From Silurus meridionalis (taxonomy: Eukaryota > Chordata > Actinopteri > Siluriformes > Siluridae): a DNA stretch of 64,000 bases. Location of the stretch: NCBI RefSeq assembly GCF_014805685.1, contig NC_060911.1, forward strand, positions 7,498,712 through 7,562,711, read 5' to 3'. This document shows, in pieces, positions 33,143-45,862 of this stretch. The first letter of the stretch is position 1, and every line of letters starts with the position of its first letter. A model generated the notes under the pieces. That model searched no databases. It saw nothing but the letters and a program-made list of their open reading frames with translations, and was not told where the DNA came from. Both the position numbers and the translations under genes were made by a program.

Positions 33143-33224
33143 ATGAAATGCGATATTGAGGAGTGTTCTTGTAAAAGGAGCTCTAGCATTAACAACCTGG
33201 CACTTTGCGATGACCTAAAACATG
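33143..33224 (+). other. Candidate 82-nt coding exon
   Basis: The acceptor tract TTATTTCTTTTTTTGCTCAG precedes it, and CATG|GTAAAAG follows. Frame 1 is open end to end for 27 codons plus one base and reads MKCDIEECSCKRSSSINNLA and on; the other two frames contain stops. The composition is protein-like (Cys, Ser and acidic residues). It lies 800 bases downstream of the 18-nt candidate on the same strand. No family is recognised. Confidence 0.35.
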
Positions 33225-34090
33225 GTAAAAGAAAGTGAAGCGTTATTTTATGATCTCTTAATTCTCTCAAGTATCAGCTAGAAGATCCGCTTAAAAACAA
33301 CACACTCCAAGCGGATATGTAGTCTCTGATTTTTTTCCCGTCAGCTGTCAGTTTCCTTATTATATATACCAAGGTGCAATTTTTATACTGTGCTGTCTCT
33401 CAGTATCATATTTAAGAGCCAGTGATGGCCACACGGGGTCACAGAGTTCTTCCACTTATCACCAGAATACAGAGCGCACAATTTCAAATGACAGGGATTA
33501 AGCAAATGAGAGGGATCAAGCAATTTTCTCCTCTTCTTTCCTTTTTGCTTTGTGGTTCTATTCTTGTGAGCATTTATAGTTAGGGCTTTTGGCCACAGTT
33601 CTTCCAGTCCTGGTCTAAATTGACATTTTGTTACTTTTTTTCAATGACAAAGTCTTTTTGTGTAGATACCAGTGGACAAGGCGATGTACGAAACTGTATT
33701 ATAGATTGTGTAGGTGATGGCCAGATCCTGGTTAAGAAGGTACCAACCTGAGCCTAAAGCTTTACCTGGGGTTTATCAGGTACTCAAAGGTGATCAGATC
33801 TGCAGTACATCTAAAGCTGCAAACTTAAAAGCAGCTGGAAAATGGGAGCACCTTACTGAAACATCAAACTACACACTTTACTTCACAACAGTCAGTTAAT
33901 AGTGATACATGAAGTCATAGTTGATATTATTTAGCTAATTGGAATCATATTGTGCTCGGGTTTTATTACTTATTAGAGCATAAACCTACAACATGAATGA
34001 AATCTGCCATGTATACTTTCAATGTAGATAGTTGCACCATTTGCTGACCAAATGAACAAAACATTTCTTGTCACACACCACGGCATAACA

Positions 34091-34480
34091 TACACTATAT
34101 GGACAAAGGTTTCTAGACACCTGACTGTAAGATTAATATGTGCTATTTAAACATCTCTTTCCAATTTGCTGTTGTAATAATCTGCACTCTAAGATAAGAT
34201 GTTTCACTAGGTTTTGGAGTATAATCAGGTAATGATGTAAGTGAGATAAGGAGGCCTGGGGGTGTAGTCAGTGTTCGAATTCATCCCAAAGGTGTTAATT
34301 AGGGTTGAGGTCAGAGCTTTAAAGCAGGCCACTTAAGATCTTCCACTCACACTCATGTAAAGCATATCTTCATAGAGCTGGCTTTGTGCACCGACACTTG
34401 GAACAAGTTTGGGTCTCATAGCTCAATTGAAGGGAAAATTTCATGCTACCATATCCAAAGACATCCAATACAAGTGTGGG
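34091..34480. mobile_element. Tc1-like remnant with CACTATATGGACAAA terminus
   Basis: TACACTATATGGACAAAGGT at 34091 followed by GACACCTGAC is the usual terminus of a fish Tc1-like family. GGTTGAGGTCAGAGCTTTAA and GCAGGCCACTTAAGATCTTC follow, as in the copy at 7225-7470. No matching right terminus is visible. Confidence 0.65.
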
Positions 34481-34797
34481 TATTCATATTTGTGGTAACA
34501 GTTTGTGACATGTCCCAATTCTTTAGTCCATTTAATGTATCACACAAGGCATCATTATTTACCACTGTGATATACAATAAATGTGTCATATCATGTCTTG
34601 TCATGACACAACATATAATTTAACATATATTTGCTAGTCCAAATTTAATTCGCTGTTTTTACGACTACATAATTAGACCAACATGCAACAGCCAATCAGC
34701 TTTCTGTTTCTGTTCAGCTATGGGAATGTGCTAGTTTAGTGATACTTGACCTGACAAAAAAAGAATATGGGGCTTGGTAAAGGCCAGTTGCTAACAA

Positions 34798-34800
<3 letters not shown>

Positions 34801-34848
<48 letters not shown>

Positions 34849-34849
34849 G

Positions 34850-34933
<84 letters not shown>

Positions 34934-34970
34934 CATCCATCCATCCATCCATCCATCCATCCATCCATCC
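34801..34970 (+). repeat. Compound (GT)n(TATC)n(CATC)n microsatellite
   Basis: GT run 34801-34846, then a TATC run 34850-34932 (about 21 units), then a CATC run to about 34970 (about 9 units). The last two arrays differ by one base in the unit. Confidence 0.97.
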
Positions 34971-35437
34971 AGCAGGTCAAATTTTAGCTATTGCACTGAA
35001 AAATACATAAGCCATAATTTCAACAAAAATATTATGTAAATACACAACCTAATACCATCGAATGGTTTTGTTACATCACTTAAGACCATAATGTTAAACA
35101 GCATAATATCATAAGTAAAGTCAATGACAATACATTGTATTGTGACATGATCACATATTATGCTCTATAAAAAAAAAAAAAAAAAGATTAAATGTAATAT
35201 CTCACAGAATAATTCCAAAAAGTCCGTCTTAAAATTTCATGATGCTGCATAACATAACACAAGCATCCTAAATGAAATGTTACCCAGTGCAGTAATGTAA
35301 TGTATGGCAGCGACATGACGTAAACCCTTATGTAGTCCCACAGCTTAATAATATATTACAGCATCATAAATATTATATAGTAATATAACGTGGCATGGCT
35401 TCATGTGATATCAAACATCATAAGTAGTTATGGCATG

Positions 35438-36130
35438 TAATCTCTGACTGCAGCATTCCAGCTGAAGGATGAAGTTTGTGAGGCCGGCTGGAGCAATGAG
35501 TTTTTAATAACGAAGCTGGTGGCAATTTTTTTATTTATTGGAGTCACCTTGCAAATAGACTCAGGAGAGCGGTGCATACGAGAGGCAGAAGACTTGTTAA
35601 AGCAGTGGAATGTGTGTGTGTGTGTGTACGTGTGTACGTGTGTGCGTGTGTATGTGTGCGAGCTGTGTGTTTAAGGTGACTCAAGCACCAATTTTATCCT
35701 ACATGCTTTTATAATGAATTGGTCACAGCATGCACGGGAAAAGAAAACTCGCGTAGAAACGATTTTTCAGTTTAGAGAATTTCAAAAGGGAATCCGTTCG
35801 AATATTAGAATAGTTCCCAGAATCCTGTGCAGGATCAAAAGTGTTTACTCGATGATTCAAGAGAGACTGTGAAAATGAAACAGGAGATTCGTCAGCCTCC
35901 TGCTGTCATTCATCTTGCTGTATTATTTTATTTCTCTCTTTGCTTTTTTCCTGCCATGATCAGCAGCATGAGGGACAGGACTTCATTTTCTCGCTTCCAG
36001 CCCCTCTATTTTTCTTTCATGCACGAGGGGAGATAATAGTGAGCGGATGGCAATACAGGAGCATATGTAATTTTATTAAACCCGATGGCCTCAGGTGGCA
36101 CGACAATGACAGAAAAGCTTGAAACAAGAG
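35438..36130. promoter_or_regulatory. Candidate conserved non-coding block
   Basis: Two stretches (35440-35605 and 35890-36130) have balanced, non-repetitive composition, with words such as GCAATGAGTTTTTAATAACG and GCATATGTAATTTTATTAAAC. A GT-rich run (35609-35660) separates them. No transposon ends or known protein. Conservation has not been tested. Confidence 0.25.
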
Positions 36131-36397
36131 TCATTTTTAAAAAAATGCGACATCTTTTCAACACGTCCTCCACCACCGAATAGACAGATTCGGGATGCGG
36201 TTTTGTTCCTGTTGACTCCGACTCTTAACTTCACTGATCATTGCTCAGACAGGGAGACTGAAAGATGGCGGAAGGGGTGTCGTTTGTTTTTCTCATTCTT
36301 GCTTCTGTTCTTCATTCTACTTCTCTCTCTACTCAGTCTGACCTGGTGTAGTTATGAATAAAAAAATTCACATTAGTTCGACCCCCAGAATCCCCCA

Positions 36398-36453
<56 letters not shown>
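36398..36453. repeat. (CA)n microsatellite
   Basis: Perfect CA run of about 28 units. Confidence 0.97.
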
Positions 36454-36456
<3 letters not shown>

Positions 36457-36459
36457 GGA

Positions 36460-38150
36460 GTGGTTTAGCATTAGTACAGGAGATTAAAAGTACTTAAAAT
36501 GGTTTAACAGCATTGGGAGCTGATAATGTTTCCTGAATATTAATTCTAATTAATCTGCGCTCTGTTACAGACACGTTTATACACAGCGGACCCGGCGAAC
36601 AGCTTGCACCAAAGTGCAGAAATAAAGGTTACAACAATAAAGGATACAAACAGAAACAAAGTCTTTATTTATTTATTATGTTCATTTATAGATATGGATG
36701 TGTTTTTGTTTTTTTTAACCCCTTCCATGATTGGCAGTCGAATGGAGATTAATGGAGCAGACATTCTTTATCAGTGTACAATCTAATTGTCCTTATTCTA
36801 TTGATAAAATAATTAGTGATATTCTTTTTATTTAATACTATCACATTATAAGTTAAGTCAGGACACTGTTGGGTTTCTGTGCATTAAGCACCTTGGCACT
36901 ATGTGTAGCTGCTAGTGAGTGAGGGATTCTGACTCCAACACTGGTATAGAGATAAAATGAGCAGTAGAACTAAAGCTTTTTGATGGCCTAGTTTAATGAT
37001 TAATAATCACACCGTAACTGTAACATCACAAAATTCATTTTCCAAACCTTTAAGTCAAAAGTGTATTTACTCGATGTAGCCTTTCTGCTGAAGGTGCACA
37101 AGGTTTAGAAAGTAGCGCTTTTCTCTTTTATACCTTGTTAATATGTTATATACACGTTAGAGATTATTATTTCCAAACTTGTTTAGAAGTGAGTAGGACT
37201 TTTCATTCAAATGATTCGCGGGAAGGAAACCACCTAATCCATAACAAAGTCTCCAAACAGCACGAAAGCGGAAAAAAAAAAAAAAAAAAAATCTTTCACC
37301 TTGTCATACTTGATGATCATTCCAGGAGTCAAAAAAGAAAGCACTCTCTCTTACACACACATAATTTATCCTTCTTTCTCATCTTTCCATTTTACCTGGA
37401 ATTTGGAAAACTCTTCTGTCTTATGCCTTTTTACAGATTTCATCTTATAAGATCAATATGGTGCAACATGGATCTGATTAATTTGAGTACAGCACTGGGC
37501 TCTGACGCAAATAATGTAGATTTTGTATTGGCTAATCAGTAGATCTAGGTCGATTGTCTGACACTGCACAGTCACAGCAGCCGTCATTGAACCTACACTG
37601 TTCACCGTACAGTACGACATACTGTAGAACCAGCCATTAAGAGTCAGGACCAAAGAAAAACTGCGACTGTTTCACCTCTGACGGCCCAAAATCGTAAAAT
37701 GTATACCGAGCATTATACTGAGAACCTTTACAAGTGCTGACAATCAAGACTTTTCCCATAAACATCTACTAGAAAAAAAACTGTATTAATACAAATAATG
37801 CTTTTATTATGTCCATGTTTAGAAGTCTCTCTTAATGTGAGTCTGAACAAGTTCTCACCTATTAGCTGTTACTATGGAAAAAATAATGTATTGATTTCAC
37901 GTTGAGGGGGGCTAACAAACATTTCCAGACCACTTTAATTCACAAAACATTTCTCTTACTATACCTTTGACTTTAAATATTGGACAATCTTTTTTTTCAG
38001 CCTCATAAGGTTTTAATACGAGGTGATATCCAAAAGTTTTTTTTTCAAGATGATCAAGAATTGTATTTCTTTCACTGTCTCCTGTAACTGAGACAGAATG
38101 ACCTTCACATTCCACGCTACATAACGACATCATGTGTCATTTACATAATG
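36460..38150. other. No gene recognised
   Basis: AT-rich DNA with an A-run at 37272-37291. The 135-codon frame at 37135-37542 crosses that A-run and has no motif. Confidence 0.45.
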
Positions 38151-38159
38151 CACATAATT

Positions 38160-38640
38160 ATTTATAGACCCCCAACTGAAGGAAACAAATAATCGCCAGT
38201 ATTGCTTCGATTGTCCCGGCACATTTAGAAAGATTAATGACAACCTCAAAGCGTAATTATGCTTTCCTCAAGCCAAATTTCCTCGCAACGATTAAAATGT
38301 CAGCTCGGATGTCAGTGTGTGAGCTGATATAACTTCTCTCTGATCACTTCCTCATCAATACCTGTTAGGAAATAGAGCAGGAGATGATGTGGAAATGTTA
38401 ACAGGTCTGATGATTAGTTTGCCACCGTAAATGTTAATGTGATTAGACCATTATCTTCATCAGCTTATCTGCGTTCTGCCGAAATCGCGAATGCCGACCT
38501 GACTTCCGAGAAGCAGCCGTGCCTCCCGGAGCCACGTGTCAATTTATTATGTTCTTGATCGCGTCTCTATGGAAGTGAGACAGGAATCACTTTGCAATCG
38601 CTTCCTGCCAACATGATTTCCAAAAGTACTGGCATTTATT
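38160..38640. promoter_or_regulatory. Candidate conserved non-coding element
   Basis: A less AT-rich stretch of about 480 bases with many homeodomain-type words (AAAGATTAATGACA at 38230, GCGTAATTATGC at 38251, TGATGATTAGTTTG at 38408, TGTGATTAGACC at 38438) and an E-box CACGTG at 38534-38539. No repeat, ORF or splice pair explains it. Enhancer role is inferred. Confidence 0.35.
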
Positions 38641-39524
38641 TGAGGTTTGGCAAAAATAAATAAATAACCGTCGTACTGGCTCCCCTAGTGTTTATTTTTT
38701 CAGCTTGTTTTTCTGTTAAAAGTTTGAGGTCGGAGTTTGCTAAATTGACATGAAGCAGCCTTTTGTGTTTGTGTGCCTCAGTATGTGTATCAAGTCTGTG
38801 TGTTCACTCAGGATCTTTAGTTTTTTTGCCTGCGCGTTAACATGCGTTGATCGATTCTCGAAACCAATAAGCGTGATGTCTATGCATTATCTTGTCAAGG
38901 CATCTGTTGCTAGGAGATGTGACGGTTTGCTCCATGTGAACACAGCATAACAAAACGAAAAACAAATTTCAACCTAATAGTCAGAAAGATTTCGTTTTTT
39001 CCCCACAACGATTTTTAGAACATTTATTCAATCCCTGGCAATGTTAAAAATGTAGCAGACTGGATAAAATTGATTGTAACGACACCAAGATAGATTGATG
39101 GCCAATTTAGATTGGTTGGAGGATATAGATTGAGCATTCGTAAGTCTGTAGATCTTCTCAGGGACAAAAAAAAAACAGCCAACAAACCAAGCTAACGAGT
39201 TCACACAAGGATCTCCCTTGTTTTATTGGACAGAGACTTGTCGTATGCTATAATTGGGGAGACAAATTTGAAGAGGCAGTGTAATTATCAAAATGTGGTT
39301 TCTTGCAATGAAGGGATAATACACATGGACATTTTTTGTATTTTCTTGCCAGACTGAATTGTACACTTCTGATGCAGATGCTAGTGATCTAACTTGCTAA
39401 TTTTTAGCTAGTTAGTGTAAAGACAATGGGGATATACCTTTTGCTATGCGGGCATTTCTCTGTTTTCCAAAGTGTCCGTCTAATCCAGTGTTAGCTAGCT
39501 AATTTGCTTCTATTGATTGTGTTG

Positions 39525-40195
39525 TTGGACAAAGTACACAAAACATATACTTAATGTAAAAGTAGAGATGCAGTAGGTAAAAATTGACTCGAGTTAAAGT
39601 GAAAGTTCTCCATTTAAACTTGGGTAAAAGTACAAAAATATTTGCCTTCAAATGTAGTAATGTAGTATTCAAAGTACTATGATTTTTTTATGGTTATAAT
39701 GTTCCTATTATCATTTTTGCCAAAAGACTCAACTCAGTTTATGTGAAAAGACTCTATTACTCTTAGCACATTAATCTATTAATAGGATGATATTAGTAAG
39801 TCAAACACTGATATCTATAAAAAATTGTCATGAGCCCAAAACCATTTTTGTAAAAAACCTATTCATGCAAATAAGGTCACGTTTGTTCGAGTCAGGAGTC
39901 TCTTTCATCATTTATTGCTCTTAAAATGTTCTGCTTGCTGTTGAACTGCCATTAAACTCTATGTTGGTGATAAGTAGATACCACCAAGCGCCAATCGAAA
40001 CAAGTTTAAAACAGAGAGCACGCTCTACGCTGATTGGAGACTTGCTGTGTAAGTGACCAGTTAAGTTTCTATCGACTCAAATGAAAAGGAACGACTGGTT
40101 TCGCAAAATGTATTTTGGGAAAAAGTTATGTAAAAGTGGAAAAACTTCAGTAAAGTACAGATACACGGAAAAACTACTCAAGTACAATAACGAAT
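39525..40195. repeat. Probable non-autonomous DNA transposon relic
   Basis: The left part has GGACAAAGTACACAAAAC, ACTCGAGTTAAAGTGAAAGT and GGGTAAAAGTACAAAAATAT. The right part has GTAAAGTACAGATAC and CTACTCAAGTACAATAACG, an inverted counterpart of the left words. This layout is common for hAT-related relics in fish; class tentative. Confidence 0.4.
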
Positions 40196-41310
40196 TACAT
40201 TCACTTCATTCCTGTTCACCAGTGAGTTTGACATTATTCAAAAATGTGAAAAATTTAGGTTTAGCATTTTTTTCTGTATTGCTACTTCACTGAAGAGATT
40301 GGAAAAGTGACATTTTCACATTAGCTCATTAGTTATGTGATAGTACATTTGTTAAATGTAAAAATAATCTTGAACTGATTATGAGAAAAGGAAAAATATC
40401 AGCATCTCTAAAACTACTGCCAAGCTGCAAAGGAATTCATAGTAAGCTAAAAATGTCACTACTTGTAACTAGCTACTTGACTCCACATCTCTTTCTTTCG
40501 AAAAACATCTATAGAATGCGTCCCCTTCTGACTGGATTACAGTCACGGGATTATCCGGGTGACTCATAGCAGCTCAGAAACAAGTCTTCATGAATATCTC
40601 CCTGTTGAATTTTGCCCAACTCCTGACTCACTCCAACACAGCCTACATGTTATCCTCTACTTCTTCCTCTGTGAATGTCAGATCTTTGATCTGAGATGTA
40701 CAGAACACCTTTATCCTTCTGCACCGCGTGTGACTCTCGCTCCGAGAAGGCCAGTGAGTTAGCTCTAAGCTATAAGTGTGAGTTACACACACAATACACA
40801 CACATTTTTATTCTTGCACCAGTGATAGTCACGGCTGTCTTTCAGATGGAAAGTTCTAGAAGCCCGGTTTGTCTGTGGAATGTAGTATACGTGTGTGTTT
40901 AATGGTGTGGCTGTTAAAAAAGCCGCACGGCTGTGAAATGAGTGACCAGTGAAATGCAATCTGTTGCAGAAGAGGAGAAATGGCGTTGTAAAAAAACACC
41001 CTCACGGACCGTGTCTCCCACTTCCCCTCGGTCGCCTCCCTCTCCGGGATGTGAAGCATGTCATTAAAGGAGACAGCTGTGCCTCCCGTTGCTTTTTCAG
41101 CTTTTCTCTCTCCTTTTTTTCCTCGTCTTTTTCCATTTTTTGACTCCTACTCCTCTATATTCCACCTCCAGCCTTTTTAGCTTTCCCAGTCCCTGCATGT
41201 ATTACTATTTGTGGGGCTTCTTTTTTATTTGTTTTGTTGCTATTGTGTCATTTTTAAGTGTAGCACAATGCTAGTATATGCTTTGTGTTACACAAAGCCG
41301 TTTTAGAGAG
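40196..41310. other. No gene recognised
   Basis: Mixed composition with a pyrimidine-rich stretch at 41085-41200. Several 60-70 codon frames overlap in different phases without motifs. Confidence 0.4.
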
Positions 41311-41312
41311 TA

Positions 41313-41550
41313 TACTGGTGGTCTAGTGGTTAGGATGCGGCGCTCTCACCGCTGCGACCAGGGTTCGATCCCCGGTCAGGGAACCAACCCCAGCCATTAG
41401 GGTTGCACAAGCCTTAGTGCCGGTCCCAAGCCCGGATAAATGGGGAGGGTTGCATTAGAAAGGGCATCCAGCGTAAAAACATGTGCCAAATCAAACATGC
41501 GGATGGTCCGCTGTGGGCGACCCCTAATGGGAGAAGCCAAAAGAAAGTTA
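41313..41550 (+). mobile_element. tRNA-Glu-derived SINE
   Basis: Box A TGGTCTAGTGGTTAGGATGC, anticodon region GCGCTCTCACCGC and box B GGTTCGATCCC are followed by the same body and tail as at 12536 (GGATGGTCCGCTGTGGGCGA ... AGAAGCCAAAAGAAAG). The acceptor stem is lost, and no clear target duplication is seen. Confidence 0.9.
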
Positions 41551-43100
41551 TAATGGGTAAAGTGTTGGCATGCGATGGCAGTCCATCACCTTATTATTAC
41601 ATATGAATTTTCGCAGAATCGTTTTTTTGCATGCGAAAATAAAATGGTCAATCTACACAGTAGGAGTGTTTCACATAGTATCTGTATTCGAATGTCAACC
41701 CAAAGTGAGTGTAGCATGTTTATTGATATTATCTATTTCTTTTTTTTTTATCCAACAAAGATAGAAAAACAAATCTATTACCTGACATTTTCTAAGAAAT
41801 TTAGCTGCCTCTAATTCCAAAAATCTGATAATTTTCCTGAAACAAACACAAAATGAACAATCAAGCAAAAACACAACAAAATAATAGCGTGAATAGTGCG
41901 CCATCTATCTGTGTCTGCGTTGTTTTATTATTATCTCTATAAGAATAAATTAAATACATACAATTAATAAATATTTAAAAAGAAGGAGAAGTAAAAAAAA
42001 TTAAGAAAAAAGAGCCACAAACCCACAAATCACTCCTAAACCCAATCCTAATCTACTGTAAGGTCTTTTGGGTGTTTTTAGCAAATATTTATTAGCACAA
42101 ATTATTTCACATCATTAAATGACATTTTGAAATTCACCTCTCACCTCTGCTCTGCTAAAATCATACCAAATGACGTATAGAGAGCAGATGTGTTTAGTTT
42201 TTCATTCTTCATTGTTAATACAGTTGCTCGTCGAGGTGTCACCTCTTGCATAAAAGAGGAAATTACATAAAAACAAATTTTATTACACAAGCACATTATT
42301 TACAAGCATGCAAAGAAAACTGCAGCATGGTACACATGCATTGTAACAAATTTGGTGTCTTTGAATGAATTTCAGCAGCAGCAGTAGAAAGTGAAGTGTC
42401 ATGGTGATGAATTAGTCAGAGATTTCTTTCTTCTCCACATCCATATTGCTCAGCATATGCATGCAGAGCAGACCTCTGCTGACTTTAGGCACAGTTTATC
42501 ACAGTCTGCATTGTGTGCGTGTAATTAGCGGTTATTTATGCTAGGTTTCACATAGCGCTATGCCAGATACTATGACTAAACGGGAAGAATGAGCTCTCCC
42601 ATTGGACTGAAAATTGAAAATGACATTTGTTGTACACACCTTGTTCCTATATCAGTGCATTGAGAAGAGTTGGGGGGTAGAAATGATGTGAGGGGGTAGA
42701 AAGCTGCATCTCAATAGTGAGAGAAGGTTTAAGAAGGTTTGCTTTAAGCCTTAAAGCACAAACCTTCTCCACACACAAACTGCAACTTTATCACCACCGG
42801 CAAAAACACAGAACATCACAATTTAATAGGCTACAATTATCTATAATTCTCTGTAATTATTCCAATGACCTGCTGTTTTAAATTTAGTTTTTTGCAAGAC
42901 TAAAATGTATCATCGATTCTGCAATAGGCTTTTTTCCCCACTTTGTTTTAAATGTTCATATATATCATATATTATCAAATTTGAATTGAAATTATGAAAC
43001 TAACAAAGTTGAACATGCACACTATGTACAATCTCTGTCTCCAAATATTTGTATATTATAATATTTTAGTGTTTTTTTATTAGATTTATTTAGCTAAACT
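41551..43100. other. No gene recognised
   Basis: AT-rich DNA. 42420-42600 has a denser, less AT-rich texture that might be a conserved element. Frames at 41570-41814 are short and featureless. Confidence 0.45.
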
Positions 43101-43114
43101 CAATTAATGCAAGG

Positions 43115-43334
43115 ATAAACATATAATAATAATAATTATTATTATTATTATAACAACAATAAGATTAATAATAACAATAATATTAACAATGATAATATTA
43201 TTATTATTACTATTGTTATTATTATTAATAATAATAACAATATTATTAATAACAATAATAATATTAACAATAATAATAATAATAACAATAATATTATTAA
43301 TAATAACAACAATAATTATAATAATAATAACAAT

Positions 43335-43382
<48 letters not shown>

Positions 43383-43397
43383 CTTAATAATAATAGT
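43115..43397. repeat. Imperfect (AAT)n/(AAC) array
   Basis: About 280 bases of AAT/ATT units on both strands with scattered AAC units. It yields long Ile/Asn frames on both strands that are artefacts. Confidence 0.95.
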
Positions 43398-43579
43398 CAC
43401 TTCCTACACACTTGTGACTGTGAGATCCATCCTGCTGCATTGTCTGGTTACATTTTTATGACATTATTGCTTATGACTATAGTTTTCTCACTATCTGGAA
43501 CACTGTCGTTACACTGTAATAAGGTCTCTGTACAATAAAGCATTAGAGAGACATCAGAAAGTGTGTATTGAGCACTCCT

Positions 43580-44303
43580 GCAGGTCTTGCAGTTTCATGG
43601 CTGTCTCTCTGCTCTCTCTAACAAGCTCCAGGCCAGAGCAGGGAGCGAGGACACACTGTGCTCCATTCAGACGAGATCCAGACTGGGCATAAATCAGCCT
43701 GTTCCCCTGGTACTTATGGAGCTACTTTATGACTGAGCAGGGTGAGATAGAGACCAAGGAAGGCTTCATAAATTAGCTTCATTTTCTATCGCTCTCAGAG
43801 TCTATCCTTTGGGGAAGAGGTGGGGGCAGGATTCATTATTAGGACGGAGAGTGCATGTGCTGTTAAAACTGTTGTACCAGTTATCTTTCGGTGTAAACGC
43901 TTTTGTATGGCCTATATAACGTTTTACTGTTAAATGTTTCTTCTTGTTCATGGAAAGATCGCTTCGTCCCGGACTGAAGTTCGTGCCAGTCGGTTCATCA
44001 ACAAAAAAAAAAAGGAAAATGAAATGACATTCTGTAAAATGACATTTCTCATCCAGAATGTAGTCTGGATGTACACAGAGTGAAAGATTTCACTCAACTG
44101 ATCAAAATCAGGCGATGCATAAAGCTACAATATTATAAATGAACTAGCTTGATTCTTTGTTTTGGGTTCTTCAATCACATGACATTGACGTCACGTATTC
44201 AGCTGAATGCAACCCATTATATCAGAAACTTGCTACAGAGTTAAAGATTCACTTTATGTAGATCATGCAGAGTCAAATAAAATCCTTCCATGTAAGGAAA
44301 TAT

Positions 44304-44349
<46 letters not shown>

Positions 44350-44600
44350 AAAGGTCTGCTCTGTTTTCCTTTAAGTTCAGGTAACTTTACTGTACCTATC
44401 ACTCATTCAGAAGCGAAGGTATGATCAGAGCAGCATGTGTGTGCAGGTCTCTGTTATTGGTACAGGTCGTATCCGAATCAGTGCGGATTTAGCCGAGCCG
44501 GCCGGCTGCAGAATGGGGTTTATAATGCTTATTACCACCCTGGAAGCAAATAATGAGCCATATTACAGACTTGATAGCTTGAGATTAGAAGGACTTAGAG
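43580..44600. promoter_or_regulatory. Candidate conserved non-coding patches
   Basis: 43610-43860 and 44430-44600 are balanced and non-repetitive (words CATAAATCAGCCTG, TCATAAATTAGCTTC, TAATGCTTATTACC), on either side of a (TA)n run at 44307-44345. Low confidence. Confidence 0.2.
44307..44345. repeat. (TA)n microsatellite
   Basis: Perfect TA run of about 19 units. Confidence 0.96.
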
Positions 44601-44728
44601 ACAGACAGAGTGTGTGTGTGAGAAAAAGATGGAGAGATTGAAAGACCGTATTGCGAGAATAATAGAGAAGGCGAGGAACTGGAAGACCATATTGTGAAAG
44701 ACAGAAGAGTAGAAAATGTGTGTGTGTT

Positions 44729-44732
44729 AGAG

Positions 44733-44778
<46 letters not shown>
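44729..44778. repeat. (GA)n microsatellite
   Basis: GA run of about 24 units with one interruption near its left end. Confidence 0.95.
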
Positions 44779-44782
<4 letters not shown>

Positions 44783-44989
44783 AAAGGCAGGAACATATTG
44801 TAACCCATTTTATTAGGGCAGGTGAAGGTGATAGATGTTCATGGGAAACAGTAAAGATGATTATCTAGGCAATATGAAATGACATAATATCTGAAAGTGG
44901 AGGTGATTTAAAACATGCCCATGCCAAGTAAACACATGACATCATGTGAATAATGTGTGCTAAAATAAAACATGTCTAATAAGTGAAGA

Positions 44990-45370
44990 AAATTGCATAT
45001 GTAGATAAATGAAGCGTGTAAAGTAAATATTGTGAATCACTTATGGAAATAAATGACATGTGAACGAATCTGTAATGAAAATAAATAAATCGTGTACTTA
45101 TGTTACATGTGGGACTACAGTAGTTTAGAATTTGGTAAACATTTACACAGAAATAAATAAATCAAATTATAAAATTCCCATGTAGAAAATAGAAAAATTA
45201 AATGTGAAAAAGATTCACATGTTGAAATAAACGAATCACTTGCGAAAGTGACGTAAAAATAAACGAGTAATGTAAAAAGTTGCATGTAAAATTAGGATAA
45301 AATCATGTGAATATAAACAAATCATTCAATTAAACAAGTTGTAAAAATAGGACTTATGAATAATTGCATG
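44990..45370. repeat. Degenerate AAATAAA-rich tandem DNA
   Basis: Words such as AAATAAATGACATGTGAACG, AAATAAATAAATC, GAAATAAACGAATCAC and TATAAACAAATCATTC recur at irregular 20-60 base spacing, suggesting an old diverged tandem array. Confidence 0.4.
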
Positions 45371-45786
45371 AACCCCTTCTATTTTCTCTACACTGATATT
45401 TACAACTAGTCTCCATCTTAGATATTTTATTATATAATGACTATTATATGACTTCTTCATTAAACCACCATAATCCCCAAACATATGTTTCTCAGAAATA
45501 ATTTATGCAAATGTCATCCTCTTTCTACTCTGCCATATAACAAAAACACCCAGCTTTGATTTGATATCGCTCTTAGTCACAGTGTCCTCGCTGATAGTCA
45601 CAGTGTCCTCACCTTTAAATTCTCATTTAGGATATTATTTATAACTAAATACTGACTTATTGCAAAATTTTTGCAAAATACTGACTTATTGTTTTTTGTT
45701 TTTTATTCACATTAGGAAATATCAAATATCTCAATGCGGCATGTGATTATGATTGAGTTGTTGTCCATGCTTTTATAAAAAAAAAA

Positions 45787-45788
45787 TA

Positions 45789-45858
<70 letters not shown>
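45787..45858. repeat. (TA)n microsatellite
   Basis: Near-perfect TA run of about 35 units. Confidence 0.96.

Positions 45859-45859
<1 letters not shown>

Positions 45860-45862
<3 letters not shown>

Noticed and set aside
34767..35039. Repeat-rich 90-codon frame
   Set aside because: Translation of the GT/TATC/CATC compound microsatellite.
43104..43461. Long Ile/Asn frames on both strands
   Set aside because: Products of the (AAT)n array.
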